Shown: piece by piece, positions 1 through 10,100 of the stretch
Position numbering within the stretch: the stretch's first letter is position 1
Layout: every line of letters starts with the position of its first letter
Assembly: GCA_963716685.1 (NCBI GenBank)
Contig: CAVQTR010000003.1
Location: 1,984,001 to 2,048,000, forward strand
Reading direction: 5' to 3'
DNA from: JALYXI01 sp963716685
GTDB lineage: Bacteria > Acidobacteriota > Terriglobia > Bryobacterales > Bryobacteraceae
DNA: 64,000 bases
Program-made: the position numbers and the translations under genes
The notes under the pieces: model-generated
What the model was told of the DNA's origin: nothing
Database searches by the model: none
What the model saw: the letters and a program-made list of their open reading frames with translations, nothing else

Positions 1-366
1 GCGCTCCCGCGAAAAAGTCTGCTTCTCGCGCCTCCATCCGCCGGTGATAATAGCCGTTCCCAGGCCCAGCAGGCTCGTGCTCATAATCGAGCCCGTGATC
101 TGCGCTTTCACGATGTCGGCGTGCCCGCCGGCCAGAACGAAAAGCGCCAAGGTCAGTTCCGCGACGCTTCCGAACGTGATGTTCAGCAGCCCGCCAATGT
201 AAGGGCCCGCTCGATTCGCTAACTGGTCCGTCGCCCGGCGGATCCACTCGGCAAGGGGAAGAATGGCCAGTCCCGCCGTCAGAAAGACCCAGACCGGCTG
301 CGCATGAACCCAGTAAGCCAGCGTGAGCGAAAACGTTACCAGAAACAAAAGGATCGCCAGGATCAT
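1..366 (-). CDS. Ca2+/H+ antiporter, CaxA/ChaA type (partial, C-terminus beyond window)
   Basis: The first 122 residues are visible; the gene continues past the left edge. The ATG at 366 opens a hydrophobic segment (MILAILLFLVTFSLTLAYWV). It is followed by the CaCA-family signature: a GSVAEL motif at residues 66-71 and the following LTGSIMS-like stretch near 90-96, matching the repeat that holds the ion-binding acidic residue in cation/H+ exchangers. Known family role: proton-driven export of Ca2+ across the inner membrane. It lies 37 bases downstream of the DUF389 gene on the same strand, so the two may be co-transcribed. The call rests on the first ion-binding repeat only. Confidence 0.85.
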   Translation of the reverse strand, partial: MILAILLFLVTFSLTLAYWVHAQPVWVFLTAGLAILPLAEWIRRATDQLANRAGPYIGGLLNITFGSVAELTLALFVLAGGHADIVKAQITGSIMSTSLLGLGTAIITGGWRREKQTFSRER

Positions 367-403
367 AGGAATCACCGTTGGGGAACACACCCCGGACGCG
401 CTC

Positions 404-1822
404 TTATCGGCGGCCGGTCTTTCTGCGTTCCGGTCGCGGCGGCGGCACTCGAGTGGCGTTCAGCATCATGTCCGGCGATTGCAGTTTCTCACGGAGCTCT
501 TTCAGTATCATCGCCAGCAGAACGCCGTCGAGATCCTGGTCCGCCTGATACGTGACGTTGCAAACTATCCCGTGCACATCGAACTGCAGATTGAAGCTCT
601 GCAGGGGCGCTTCCGGAGGCCACGTTTCGGTTACCGCCGGGGTCAGTCTCTTCAGGATGTGCTGGCGGAAATCGTCCAGGGGTTGCTGAGGAGGCGGCGG
701 CGCGGCAACCGCGGGGTTCAGACGTGCCGCCAGTTCAGCGAGTTCGCTCCTGCTTGCTACCTCCTGAACAGACAGCTCTACCTGGCGCCCCGTCCGCTTG
801 CTGAGCAGCTGTTCCGTGTTTTCGATCTCCGCCTTTCCGATATTCCGGGTCGAGACGATCCGAATCACGATACTTTCACGCCCGATTTGCACTTCTTGGG
901 AAACCACGGTGCTCGGTGGCGCGAGTGTCTTCATGACGGACTGGACGGTGTTGCGTGCCAGTGTCTCGCCGGCCACCTGAGAAAGCGCTCGCTTCAAAGG
1001 CACTGCGATGGAGCCCAGTAGTACCACCAGAATCAGGATCCGCCACCGGACGCGGCCGCCGTCGCTGAATGCGCGCGCCAGCGGACCCCGTGAGAGCTGG
1101 CGTGCAAAACGGTCCTCGGCCTGAGCCTTGCGAATCTCCGCGCCCACCTCCTGAGAACTCATCCCCACCAGATAGAAAACCAGGAAAGCGCTGCTGACAA
1201 TAGCCACCAGGTTGGTCAGGAACAGCAGTCCGGCGCCGCCCAGAATTTCCATGTCGCCCCCACTGCCCAGGCCGAATCCCATGGTCCCCAGCGGCGGCAT
1301 CAGCGCCACCGCGATAGCCACCCCGGGCAGTGCCGTAACGCCCTCTCCGCCGGTTCCCCGGCACACCACGAAGGAGCCCGCCAATCCCGAGACCACGGCC
1401 ACTCCCAGATCCAGCAGCGTCGGGTTCGTGCGGGAGATGATCTCAGGCGTCGCCGAATGGAAGGGAAGCAGCCAGACGATGGCGGCGGTCAGAGACACCG
1501 CCACCGCTACGCTGACAATCAGGGTGGTTACTGCCTTGATAGCCAGGTAGAGATCGCCGATCGTCAAAGCCAGCCCGGTCGCCATGATCGGACCCATCAG
1601 CGGCGAAATCAGCATCGCGCCGATGATCACCGCCGGGCTGTTCAGCACCAGTCCCAGTACCGCGATCGCGGCCGAAAAGATGATCTCCAGCCAGTAGTTG
1701 ACGCTGGTAATTCGCGCCGATTCGAACACGCGGGCATAGATCCCGGGTATGCCGTTCTGCTCGATGCGCAGCCACTGCTGAACCCGAATGTGGACGCCCG
1801 AGGCGTTCCTGGTTGGCTGCAT
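404..1822 (-). CDS. DUF389 family integral membrane protein
   Basis: A 472-residue protein. The N-terminal half carries several hydrophobic segments, including the ISPLMGPIMATGLAL stretch typical of DUF389 proteins and a long glycine/alanine-rich membrane region to about residue 260. The C-terminal half is soluble and alpha/beta-like. DUF389 proteins have no established biochemical role. The neighbouring Ca2+/H+ antiporter suggests, by context only, a part in ion or membrane homeostasis. The ATG at 1822 is used because the first membrane helix begins shortly after it. Confidence 0.8.
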   Translation of the reverse strand: MQPTRNASGVHIRVQQWLRIEQNGIPGIYARVFESARITSVNYWLEIIFSAAIAVLGLVLNSPAVIIGAMLISPLMGPIMATGLALTIGDLYLAIKAVTTLIVSVAVAVSLTAAIVWLLPFHSATPEIISRTNPTLLDLGVAVVSGLAGSFVVCRGTGGEGVTALPGVAIAVALMPPLGTMGFGLGSGGDMEILGGAGLLFLTNLVAIVSSAFLVFYLVGMSSQEVGAEIRKAQAEDRFARQLSRGPLARAFSDGGRVRWRILILVVLLGSIAVPLKRALSQVAGETLARNTVQSVMKTLAPPSTVVSQEVQIGRESIVIRIVSTRNIGKAEIENTEQLLSKRTGRQVELSVQEVASRSELAELAARLNPAVAAPPPPQQPLDDFRQHILKRLTPAVTETWPPEAPLQSFNLQFDVHGIVCNVTYQADQDLDGVLLAMILKELREKLQSPDMMLNATRVPPPRPERRKTGRR

Positions 1823-2003
1823 GTGCGGCTGTCAACAGTATCCCAAAACCTGCTGCGCGCCTTCCTTCTGGCGACCGCTTGCACAGGGCCAGAGTCCCCG
1901 CTGAGTGGCGGTCCGGCAGTGTGAATCAGACCTCTGGGCATGAGCTTGCAACTCGTGATGCTTGATACCGAGTGCCATCACCCTGGGCCCGGGGAGAGCC
2001 CGT

Positions 2004-2801
2004 TTGACCGGCGGAATCGCCGTCCTGCGCATCATCGCCGCGGGCATACTCCTCACGCCAGGTGCGCTTGCAGTCATAGAGCCCCCCGCGGCCGCGGAGA
2101 TCATCCGCCGTTCCGTCGAGGCGAATGAGCGCGACTGGCAGGCCGCGCCTGCTTGGTCGTCCATCGAGACGGTAAAAGACGGGAACGGCTCAAAAGCTTA
2201 TCAGGTCATTATGCTGTTCGGCTCCCCCTACCGGCGGCTGGTCCGGGTGGACGGCGCTGCGTTGTCGCCGCGGGCGCAACAGCAGGAGCAGTCGAAGCTG
2301 GACGAGGAAACCGCCAGGCGCCGTTCCGAAAACGCTTCGGAGCGTGCACACCGAATCGGGGCTTACGAGAAAGACCGAGCGAGCGACCATATTCTGATGC
2401 TGCAGCTCACCGACGCGTTTACCTTTCATGTGACAGGTCGGGAAAAGCTGTCCGGAAGAAGCGTATACCATCTGCGTGCCGTTCCCCGTGCCGGCTACCG
2501 GCCGCCCAACATGGAATCACATGTTCTCACCGGGATGCAGGGTCAGCTGTGGATCGACACCCAGTCTTTCCAGTGGGTCAAGGTGCTCGCCCGTGTAATC
2601 ACTCCGGTTCACATGGAGGGCTTTCTCGCCACCGTCAAACCGGGCACTTTTTTCGAGCTGGAAAAGGCCCCGGTTAGCACGGAGATCTGGCTCCCCTCCC
2701 ACTTTCGAGTTCAGTCGTACAGCAGGATCGTGGGTCTTTTCTCGCATCGAACGTACGAGGATGATACCTGGTCCAACTACAGAAAGGCCGCGGATCGCTG
2801 A
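2004..2801 (+). CDS. exported protein, LolA/outer-membrane lipoprotein-sorting-like
   Basis: Translation from the TTG at 2004 is preferred. A good ribosome-binding site (GGGGAGAG, 1991-1998) lies five bases upstream, and the protein then begins with a normal signal peptide (MTGGIAVLRIIAAGILL, cleavage near GALA). An upstream in-frame TTG at 1962 lacks such a site. The mature part of about 240 residues is a beta-strand-rich protein with a Q-LWIDTQSF-WVK pattern resembling LolA/DUF1571-like periplasmic proteins common in Acidobacteria. Known relatives bind lipids or lipoproteins; no specific function can be assigned here. It is transcribed divergently from the DUF389 gene. Confidence 0.6.
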   Translation: MTGGIAVLRIIAAGILLTPGALAVIEPPAAAEIIRRSVEANERDWQAAPAWSSIETVKDGNGSKAYQVIMLFGSPYRRLVRVDGAALSPRAQQQEQSKLDEETARRRSENASERAHRIGAYEKDRASDHILMLQLTDAFTFHVTGREKLSGRSVYHLRAVPRAGYRPPNMESHVLTGMQGQLWIDTQSFQWVKVLARVITPVHMEGFLATVKPGTFFELEKAPVSTEIWLPSHFRVQSYSRIVGLFSHRTYEDDTWSNYRKAADR

Positions 2802-2892
2802 CGGGCGCTCACGTTCCTCGCCGCACACCATTCCGGAGAAAGCCTTCCGGAGCGTTCCAGAGATAGAATGCGCTGTCTTGAACGATTGGCTC

Positions 2893-3960
2893 TCACCTCA
2901 CTTCCACGATCCTGTGCTGGGGCTGAGGAGCAGCGGGATGAAAGCAGGCGACCTTCAGGTTCGTTACCGAAGCATTGATTCTGCCGATGTTCCGCTCCGT
3001 GATCTCACGTACTTCATCAGCAGCTCCGACCGCGCGCAGATTCAGAAGCAGGCTGTGGCTGGCGGAAGGTGAGGCATCGAGTGCGCCATCGACCACGGGC
3101 TCCTGTCCGTTTGCACAGACAGCGGCTTTCAGGAACCCGGATGGCGAGTTCATGATGGCCTTGAGGTGAACGATAGAGATACCAGCTTCGGTGAAATCGT
3201 GATCGAGGCTGTCCAGAAGCGGCCCAAGGAGCATGGCCGAAGAGGTGGGAACACTCGTGCTTAGGTTCGCTTGCAGATTGAGCCAGGCCAGGGCCGCTTC
3301 GGCACGCGCGTATTGCTGATAGTCGATGTTAAGGATCTTTGTTCCGGCGGAGATGGTACCGGACAGGATTTCATCAAGCCATGCCGCTACTCCCTGGCCT
3401 GTTTTGGCGCTGAGCTGGCGCACGTGAGAGGAACCGACTTCGGGGAGACGGAATCCCAGATCCGCTTTGGTGAAGCACACAACATCAGCCTCCTGGAGTT
3501 GTTTTCTGAAAAGAAAACTCAGGTCCTCGTCGGCATCATCGCTCATGAGCGCTTTTGCGCGCGCAGGGTCCGCCAGCACCGTGAAGGGGGCGAGCGTGTA
3601 GCTGTCGGTGTACTCACGTAGCGGCTGAAGCGTCGTGGCTGAGATGTCCGTGCAACTGCCGACGGGCTCAGCGAAGATGACATCGGGAGAATATGCCCGC
3701 AGATAGTCCATTTCCTCCATCAGTTGCGAGAAGCGGCAGCAGAAGCAGCCACCTGTGACTTGCCGATACTCCAGGTCCTGGGAGCCAGCGTATGCGGAAT
3801 CTACCAGATCCTGCCCCTGGTCGTTCATCACCACAGCGCTGCGCAGGCCCCGTTTTTTAAGCTCCTTCGCTGCAGCCATCAACAACGAAGTCTTGCCGGC
3901 TCCCAGAAAACCTCCGACAACCACCACCCAGGGTTTGACCACCGCAGTCATGGCGCTCAT
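2893..3960 (-). CDS. COG0523/CobW-family metal-chaperone GTPase
   Basis: A 355-residue G3E-family GTPase. The Walker A motif GGFLGAGKTS is at residues 16-25, the metal-binding CxCC motif (GGCFCC) at about 71-75, and FTKADL serves as the NKxD-type guanine motif. The C-terminal half is the CobW_C-like domain. Family members deliver metals such as zinc or cobalt to client enzymes. The start at 3960 is chosen because its ATG overlaps the stop of the GH116 gene (ATGA), implying translational coupling. A longer reading from 4125 would add 55 residues unlike the family. The client protein is unknown. Confidence 0.85.
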   Translation of the reverse strand: MSAMTAVVKPWVVVVGGFLGAGKTSLLMAAAKELKKRGLRSAVVMNDQGQDLVDSAYAGSQDLEYRQVTGGCFCCRFSQLMEEMDYLRAYSPDVIFAEPVGSCTDISATTLQPLREYTDSYTLAPFTVLADPARAKALMSDDADEDLSFLFRKQLQEADVVCFTKADLGFRLPEVGSSHVRQLSAKTGQGVAAWLDEILSGTISAGTKILNIDYQQYARAEAALAWLNLQANLSTSVPTSSAMLLGPLLDSLDHDFTEAGISIVHLKAIMNSPSGFLKAAVCANGQEPVVDGALDASPSASHSLLLNLRAVGAADEVREITERNIGRINASVTNLKVACFHPAAPQPQHRIVEVR

Positions 3961-6677
3961 ACCTGCGCTTCGATAGTCAGCGATTGACCCTGCTCGAGGA
4001 TAAGTTGATCGGTGAGGGTCAGTACGGTGTGGGAACCCTTCGTCCGCAACTTGTGCCCAAGCACGTGAGCGCCGGATCGCACCACAGCTTGCCTCTCTGT
4101 AAAGCTGATCTCGCAGGAACGGCAAGCCAGGTTTCCGGAGAGCACCTCTAAGGAGAAGCGGCCGGACGCCTTATATGTAAAAGTGCCCCATCCTGTTCCG
4201 CTCGCCCAAAAACAATGAAATTCCACATGGGGAACTCTCGGGACAGCCACCACAGCCGCTTTGGAACCGTCATAGGAAAAGCCACTCAGACCGATGAAGC
4301 TGCTCCATGCGGCCATGGCGCGGGCGTAATGGTGTCCGCATTCGGCTTCATCCCAGGGATTGCGCTTCACGCCGTCATATCGCGAACGGATGTTGCCGAT
4401 GCACTCGATACCCTCGGACACCATTCCCGTGTAGATCATCAAACCTGCCGCGGAGTATTCGAACCCGGTCATTACTTCTTGAAAGTAGGGAAAGGGAGTC
4501 TGCGGGCGCGCAACCTTCGCATAATCGCAAATCACCAGGGCCGCTTCATCGTTGAGAGCGAATGTTCGTTCCAGGTTATTGTGGTTCGCCATACTGCGCT
4601 TGTAATTGAACCGGTAAAGAGAGGCGAGCGTGGCGCGAACGTGATCAGGAGAGACGAGCGGCCCAAGGTCGGCGACGTGGGCGAGATATTGACCGATCAA
4701 TTGATCGACGAGACAGCCTTCCCCAATCTGAAACTGAGGATGTTCTGTGTCCTCCGTCCCCATGCCGCTCCGGAGGTGCGGAGCGATTTGATCGGAGCGA
4801 TACCCGATTACGTGCTGGACGAAGTAACTTCCATTGAAGAGATTTGCATCGACATAACGGCTTCCCTGTTCGAACAACTGTCTGTACTGCCGCGCGGATG
4901 CGTCGCCGTCGAATGATCGAGCCATCTCTTCGCAGGCGCGTAAGGCGGCCAGATACCAGATCCCGCACATCGGGTTCGGCCCATAGAATTCAACATCGTA
5001 GGTGTTGTGCTGCACGCCGGTCAGCACCCCGGCCCGGCCGGCATCCCACCCGCCGGGCTCCCAGGCGAATGCGATGGCTTTCTGGATTCTGGGCCAGATC
5101 GACTTAGCCCAGTTATCGTCTCCGGAAGCTTTCCAGTCCATGTACGCGTGAACGATTTGGCCCATCTGGCCGTCGGCAGCCGCGTAGTCGAAGCGCTGGT
5201 AGCCATCTGGCAGTAACTGACGGAAGCGCATGCCGCCCTGGTCGTCCATCGAGTGACCGAACGAGGCTTTCCTGAGTGACCGCGCGAACGACGGAAAGAG
5301 ATAAGTGGTTGTGGTTTCGTAGTTCCAGACGTGCGTACAATTTCCGAAGCAGCAGCCGCGGGTATCATTGCTGCCCTCGAAACCGTGGAACTCTCCGTCC
5401 GCGGTGCGGAAGCAGGTGGTGCTTGCCAAAGTCGAGAGATTGGCGCTCGCTGCTTCCTTGACGACGCCCGGCAGCGTGCTTTCCCGAAGTGCCTTGGCAA
5501 AAAGGCGTGTCCGCTGTTCAAGCCGTGCCAGGTTGGTTGCTGCGTATAGGGCCGATCCCCATGCGTCTTTGAAGCGAGTCGCATAGAAGTTGCCGATGTT
5601 TGTATCGCCCATTCCTTCCGGTGCCGTCCAACCGCACCATTTCGGGGTTCGGTTGGGAAAATGCCAGGAAAGGATGAACGTGAATTCGGCGCTCTGGCCT
5701 GCCGCAATCGTCCGTTGCTGACAAAGGGCTGCAACGGCGTCCTGCTCAGCGGGAGGCGCTCCAAGGTCGCCGTCCGCCGAGAACTTGTCCCAGAACAGCA
5801 AAGGCGAGTTCCACCAGCGGCCTTTCGGCCAGCCTTCCCAGTGAGACATTCGCGCGCCATCAGTCAAGAGCGTAGTCAGCGCCACGCTGCCGGACATGGG
5901 ATCTCCGGCGGGCAATGCGGGATTGTCGAGCAGCAGCCCGGCAAGGGGTCCTTCCGTTCGATATTGATTGCGCCGAGTGCCTTTGGATTGCCGGTCGAAG
6001 TTCTCTGTGGTCCCAGTCCGCACCGGGTTATCGAGACAAAACGCGATTGCCACCCGGGCGGGTGTGCTCCGCTGATTGGCCACCGTGTAGCGAAGGATAG
6101 CGACCGGCAATCCCGAATCATCGGGCTCATGGGGAATGAAGGGCGAGAAAGCGTCCAGCCGGACCGAAACCGGTAGCACTCGGTCCCCGAAGTCAATGTG
6201 AGCCAGCGGGTACTCTCCGGTGAACACCGCACTTTCGAGACGCGTGAGCCCAGGCCCGTTGTTGGACCCGAGGCCATCCTGCCCCTCGTAGGGAGGCAGG
6301 ATCCTGGATTCCAGAACCCGGGCTACCGGTGTTTCATTTCCTGATTGAACCCAGATTGCCGGGAACGCGTATGGCGGAGAAAAGCCCTTGTTCGGGCGGC
6401 TAAAGATTTCCCAATTCCGCAGTTGCCCGCGGCCGCCAAGCCCCAGGCTTCCCGCCGCCACTCCGCCGAGGGGAAAAGATATCATTTGCAAGGCCTGCTC
6501 GCGAAAGATCCTTGGATACGAGATGCTGTTTGCGGCGGCGTGGCCGGAATCCGGAGCAGCCGATGATTGGTGCTCTGCTGCGGAGGATGGCCGGTCTTGA
6601 GATTGCGCCGCGGCCCCAAGTGCGCCAGCCGTTCCCGTTAGGAACGACCGACGCAGGATCTTTTTTTCGTGTGCCAT
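3957..6677 (-). CDS. GH116 beta-glycosidase (GBA2-like), Tat-exported
   Basis: A 906-residue enzyme of the GBA2/DUF608 group. An N-terminal twin-arginine signal (RRSFLTGTAGALGAAAQ) predicts export in folded form. The GBA2_N beta-sandwich domain covers roughly residues 50-350, followed by an (alpha/alpha)6 catalytic domain. The likely nucleophile is Glu454 in HVWNYE and the likely acid/base is Asp561 in HNTYD, by comparison with characterised GH116 beta-glucosidases. The C-terminal WDEAECGHHYARAMAAW motif is also typical. Expected reaction: hydrolysis of beta-glucosides or related substrates. It is the first gene of a two-gene unit with the downstream GTPase, and a candidate operator abuts its start codon. 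Confidence 0.9.
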   Translation of the reverse strand: MAHEKKILRRSFLTGTAGALGAAAQSQDRPSSAAEHQSSAAPDSGHAAANSISYPRIFREQALQMISFPLGGVAAGSLGLGGRGQLRNWEIFSRPNKGFSPPYAFPAIWVQSGNETPVARVLESRILPPYEGQDGLGSNNGPGLTRLESAVFTGEYPLAHIDFGDRVLPVSVRLDAFSPFIPHEPDDSGLPVAILRYTVANQRSTPARVAIAFCLDNPVRTGTTENFDRQSKGTRRNQYRTEGPLAGLLLDNPALPAGDPMSGSVALTTLLTDGARMSHWEGWPKGRWWNSPLLFWDKFSADGDLGAPPAEQDAVAALCQQRTIAAGQSAEFTFILSWHFPNRTPKWCGWTAPEGMGDTNIGNFYATRFKDAWGSALYAATNLARLEQRTRLFAKALRESTLPGVVKEAASANLSTLASTTCFRTADGEFHGFEGSNDTRGCCFGNCTHVWNYETTTTYLFPSFARSLRKASFGHSMDDQGGMRFRQLLPDGYQRFDYAAADGQMGQIVHAYMDWKASGDDNWAKSIWPRIQKAIAFAWEPGGWDAGRAGVLTGVQHNTYDVEFYGPNPMCGIWYLAALRACEEMARSFDGDASARQYRQLFEQGSRYVDANLFNGSYFVQHVIGYRSDQIAPHLRSGMGTEDTEHPQFQIGEGCLVDQLIGQYLAHVADLGPLVSPDHVRATLASLYRFNYKRSMANHNNLERTFALNDEAALVICDYAKVARPQTPFPYFQEVMTGFEYSAAGLMIYTGMVSEGIECIGNIRSRYDGVKRNPWDEAECGHHYARAMAAWSSFIGLSGFSYDGSKAAVVAVPRVPHVEFHCFWASGTGWGTFTYKASGRFSLEVLSGNLACRSCEISFTERQAVVRSGAHVLGHKLRTKGSHTVLTLTDQLILEQGQSLTIEAQV

Positions 6678-6680
6678 TTC

Positions 6681-6694
6681 TGAAAGCGCTAACC
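6681..6694. promoter_or_regulatory. candidate LacI-family operator next to GH116 start
   Basis: The sequence TGAAAGCGCTAACC matches the generic cre/LacI-type pattern TGnAAnCGnTnnCA except in its final base and has the central AGCGCT palindrome. It sits four bases upstream of the GH116 start codon, where bound protein could block initiation. No regulator gene is adjacent. This is a pattern match only. Confidence 0.35.
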
Positions 6695-7017
6695 TCGCCT
6701 GGATTGCTCTTACCGCTTATCACACACTGCCTCGAAATCATACCAACTCCCGCGCAGATACAGCCACTTACAGGGAGGAACCCACGGCCCGGCCCCCACG
6801 GCCGCAACCTCAGAAACCGCGTTTATGCCAAAAAGATTAACGAGCCTGGGCCGGTCCTCGTCATCCCTTTTCCATCCAGCGCACCGGGCCGGCCCCAAAG
6901 CACCAAAAAAGGAGCCAAATTCCTCCAAATGATCGAAATTCTCAGATAAATCGCACCGCCCGCCTACCCTTGCGCCACAACTCCCGTCTTACTCTCCACT
7001 TAATTTACCGGGAGTCT

Positions 7018-7053
7018 CGTCAAGTTGACGCCGCTGTTACATCCGTCTAAACT
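7018..7053 (+). promoter_or_regulatory. candidate promoter and overlapping palindrome for the TonB receptor
   Basis: A TTGACG hexamer (7025-7030) and TAAACT (7048-7053) are separated by 17 bases, giving a moderate sigma70-like promoter 83 bases before the receptor start. The -35 element is half of a perfect palindrome, CGTCAA-G-TTGACG (7018-7030), so a regulator bound there could control transcription. Confidence 0.4.
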
Positions 7054-7136
7054 GCAGAGAACGGACTAAGTCAGTCCACCCTCCCGCGCCGTCAGCGCTT
7101 TTTGCTTCCACGTTACTTCCACTAACAGGGGTTTCT

Positions 7137-10100
7137 ATGTTCAAACAGATTTGTGCTGCCTTTTTCTTGGTGACGGTGTGTATTTCTTACGGCCAAAGTG
7201 TCCGCGGCACCATCCTCGGCACCGTCACCGACGCGTCCGGCGCCGTCGTCCGCAGCGCCAAAGTCACCGCCACCCAGACCGCCACCGGTCTCACCCGCAC
7301 TGATTTGACCAATGACGAAGGCGAGTACGCCATCCCTCAGCTTCCCGTCGGCAGTTACACCGTCTCCGTCGAGCAGGCCGGCTTCAAACGCACCGACCGC
7401 ACCGGCGTCGAACTGCGCGTTGACGATCGCCTTCGAATCGACGTTGTCCTCGCCCTCGGTCAGGTCAGCGACACCGTCGCCGTTGAAGCCACGGCCCCCG
7501 TCATCAATACCGATTCCTCCACCCTCGGCAACGTCGTCGATAACAAGAAAGTCACCGAGCTACCGCTGAATGGCCGCAATTTCCTGCAGCTCAATCTGCT
7601 CGTCCCCGGTGCAAATCAGGGCGTTAAAGGCTCGCAGAATCAAACCCAGGGCGGCTCCATTTCCGTAAATGGCGCCCGCGAACAGGGCAATAACTTCCTC
7701 CTCGATGGCATGGATAACAACGATCTCGCCATTAATCAGTACGCCGTCGCCATTTCCACCGAAGCCATTCAGGAATTCAAGGTTCAGGCCAGCACTTATT
7801 CCGCGGAATTCGGCCGCAGCCCCGGCGCCCAGATCAATATCGCCACCAAAGCCGGCACCAACCAGATCCACGGCGTCCTCTACGAATACCTCCGCAATAA
7901 CGATCTCGACGCCAAAAACTTCTTCGATCGCCCCGGTCCCATCCCCGGCTATAAGCGCAACCAGTACGGCACCTCCATCGGCGGCCCCATCAAACAGAAC
8001 AAAACCTTTTACTTCGGCAATTACGAAGGCGCCCGCGTCCGCCAAGGCATCACCAAAGTCGCCACTGAACCCACCGCCGCCATGAAGAGCGGCAACTTCT
8101 CCGCGCTCCCCGCCGTCATCTACGACCCAACCTCGCTTCATCTCCAGAACGGCGTGCTCGTGCGTAATCCCTTCCCCGGCAACATCATCCCCGCCGCGCT
8201 CATCTCATCCGTCGGACAGAATCTCGTCAACCTCTATCCCACCCCCAACACCCCCGGCACCTCCGCCGCCAACGGTCTCTACACGTCCAGCCCCACCAAG
8301 TCCGACGATTTCGATCAGTTTACCGTCCGTGTCGATCACCGTTTCAGCGACAGCCACTCGCTCTTCGGCCGCTACAGCTTTACCAAGGAAAACCGCTTCG
8401 ATACCTTCGATTCCTTCTGCGCCGGCTCCAATAACGTGCCCGGCTTCGGCTGCAACACCCTCAACGGCGCGCAGCAGGCCGTCATCGATTACATCTGGCT
8501 CCTCAGCGCCAACAAAGTCATGGAAGCCCGCACGTCCTTCACCCGCGTCCGCGGTGGCATCTTCCAGCAAAACGCGTTCAAGGATGTCTCCACCACCCTC
8601 GGCATCGCCGGTACCAGCCGCAACCCCGAGGATTTCGGCGTCCCCGTCGTCACCGCCACCGGTTACGATCGCTTCGGCGAAGCCACCAACCTCCCGCAGG
8701 ATCGACACGACAACACCTTCGAATGGGCCGACTCGCTCTCCTGGACCACCGGCCGCAACAACATCAAATTCGGCGCCGAAATCCGTCGCTTCCAGGAAAA
8801 CTTCCTCTTTGATTCCAGCGCGCGCGGCACCCTCAACTTCACGCCCTTCTATACCGCTCAGGTCTCCACCACTGCGGCCGGCGTCGTGAACGCCGTCGGC
8901 GGCACCGGCAATGCCATCGCCGATATGCTTCTCGGTGACGTCAACACAGCCAGCGTCAGCCGTTCCTTCGCCGGCATCAACGCCGCCACCGTCGCCGGCC
9001 TGCGCCAGACCTCCACCAATCTCTTCGCCCAGGACGACTTCCGCGTCCTCCCCAACCTCACCCTCAACATCGGCATGCGCTGGGAATACAACGCGCCCAC
9101 CATCGACAAGTACAACCACCTCGCCACCTTCGATCCGTCCGTCCCCGGCAGCACGCCCCTTCCCGATCTGCGCGTCTCCACCGCCCAGACACCCAACATC
9201 TATAACGCCTCCAAAAAGGAGTTCTCGCCGCGCTTCGGCTTCGCCTATACGCCCATCGGACCGAAGACTGTCATCCGCGGCGGCTACGGCCTCTTCTGGG
9301 ACGTCAAGCTGCTCAATGTCATCCTGAATTCCGCTCTCACCGCGCCATTCCTCACCGGCTATTCCTTCAGCCAGAGCACCAACGGCGTCCCCAATATCAA
9401 CCTCGCCAATCCCTACGGTGGCACCTCCGGCGGCCCTGCCATTCCCAGCGCCTCATGGGTCGAGAATCCTTTCCGCGATGGCTACGTGCAGCAGTGGAAC
9501 TTCAACGTTCAGCATGAGCTCACCTCCTCCATGGGCTTCACCGTCGGCTATGTCGGTTCCAAAGGCACGCACCTCGATCGCGCCTATGACGTCAATGAGC
9601 CCGCGCCCACGGCTTCGTTCACTCAGGCCCTGCGCAAATATCCAAGCTATTCGTCCATCAGCGTTCGCTCCGCCAGCGCTTCGTCTGTCTATCACGCGCT
9701 CCAGGCCAGCATGGAAAAGCGCTTCTCTCACGGCCTCAGCTTCCTCGCCGCTTACACCTGGTCGAAATCCATCGACGATGCCTCGCTCTGGAATGGCTCC
9801 GTTGTCGATCCCACCAACTTTCATCTCGAGCGTGGGCTCTCCACCTTCGATGCCCGCCACCGCTTCGTCACCAGTTACACGTACGATCTTCCGTACGGGG
9901 CGGGGCAGCGCTTCGGCGGCTCCGCGCCGCGCGTCGTGAACCTGCTGCTCGGCGGCTGGCAGACCAACGGCATAGTAACCATCCAGTCGGGCAATCCGCT
10001 CGATCCCTCCACCGGCCTGCAGCTCTCCGGCACCCAGACCGGCACACGGCCGGACGTCTCCTGCAACCCCAACAACTTTCCCCACGACCCGTCCGAATGG

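Larger units (their letters stand above)
6678..7136. other. 459-bp divergent intergenic region
   Basis: This is the only gap over 300 bases in the window. It separates the GH116 gene (minus) from the TonB receptor (plus). No convincing gene was found on either strand. It carries a LacI/cre-like palindrome next to the GH116 start (6681-6694), a 6-1-6 palindrome at 7018-7030 and a candidate sigma70 promoter at 7025-7053 facing the receptor. The middle (about 6750-6960) is C-rich and shows nothing recognisable. Confidence 0.7.

Noticed and set aside
6681..6694. true CcpA cre site
   Set aside because: The match is close to the Gram-positive pattern, but CcpA is not expected in this lineage; only a generic LacI-family site is proposed.
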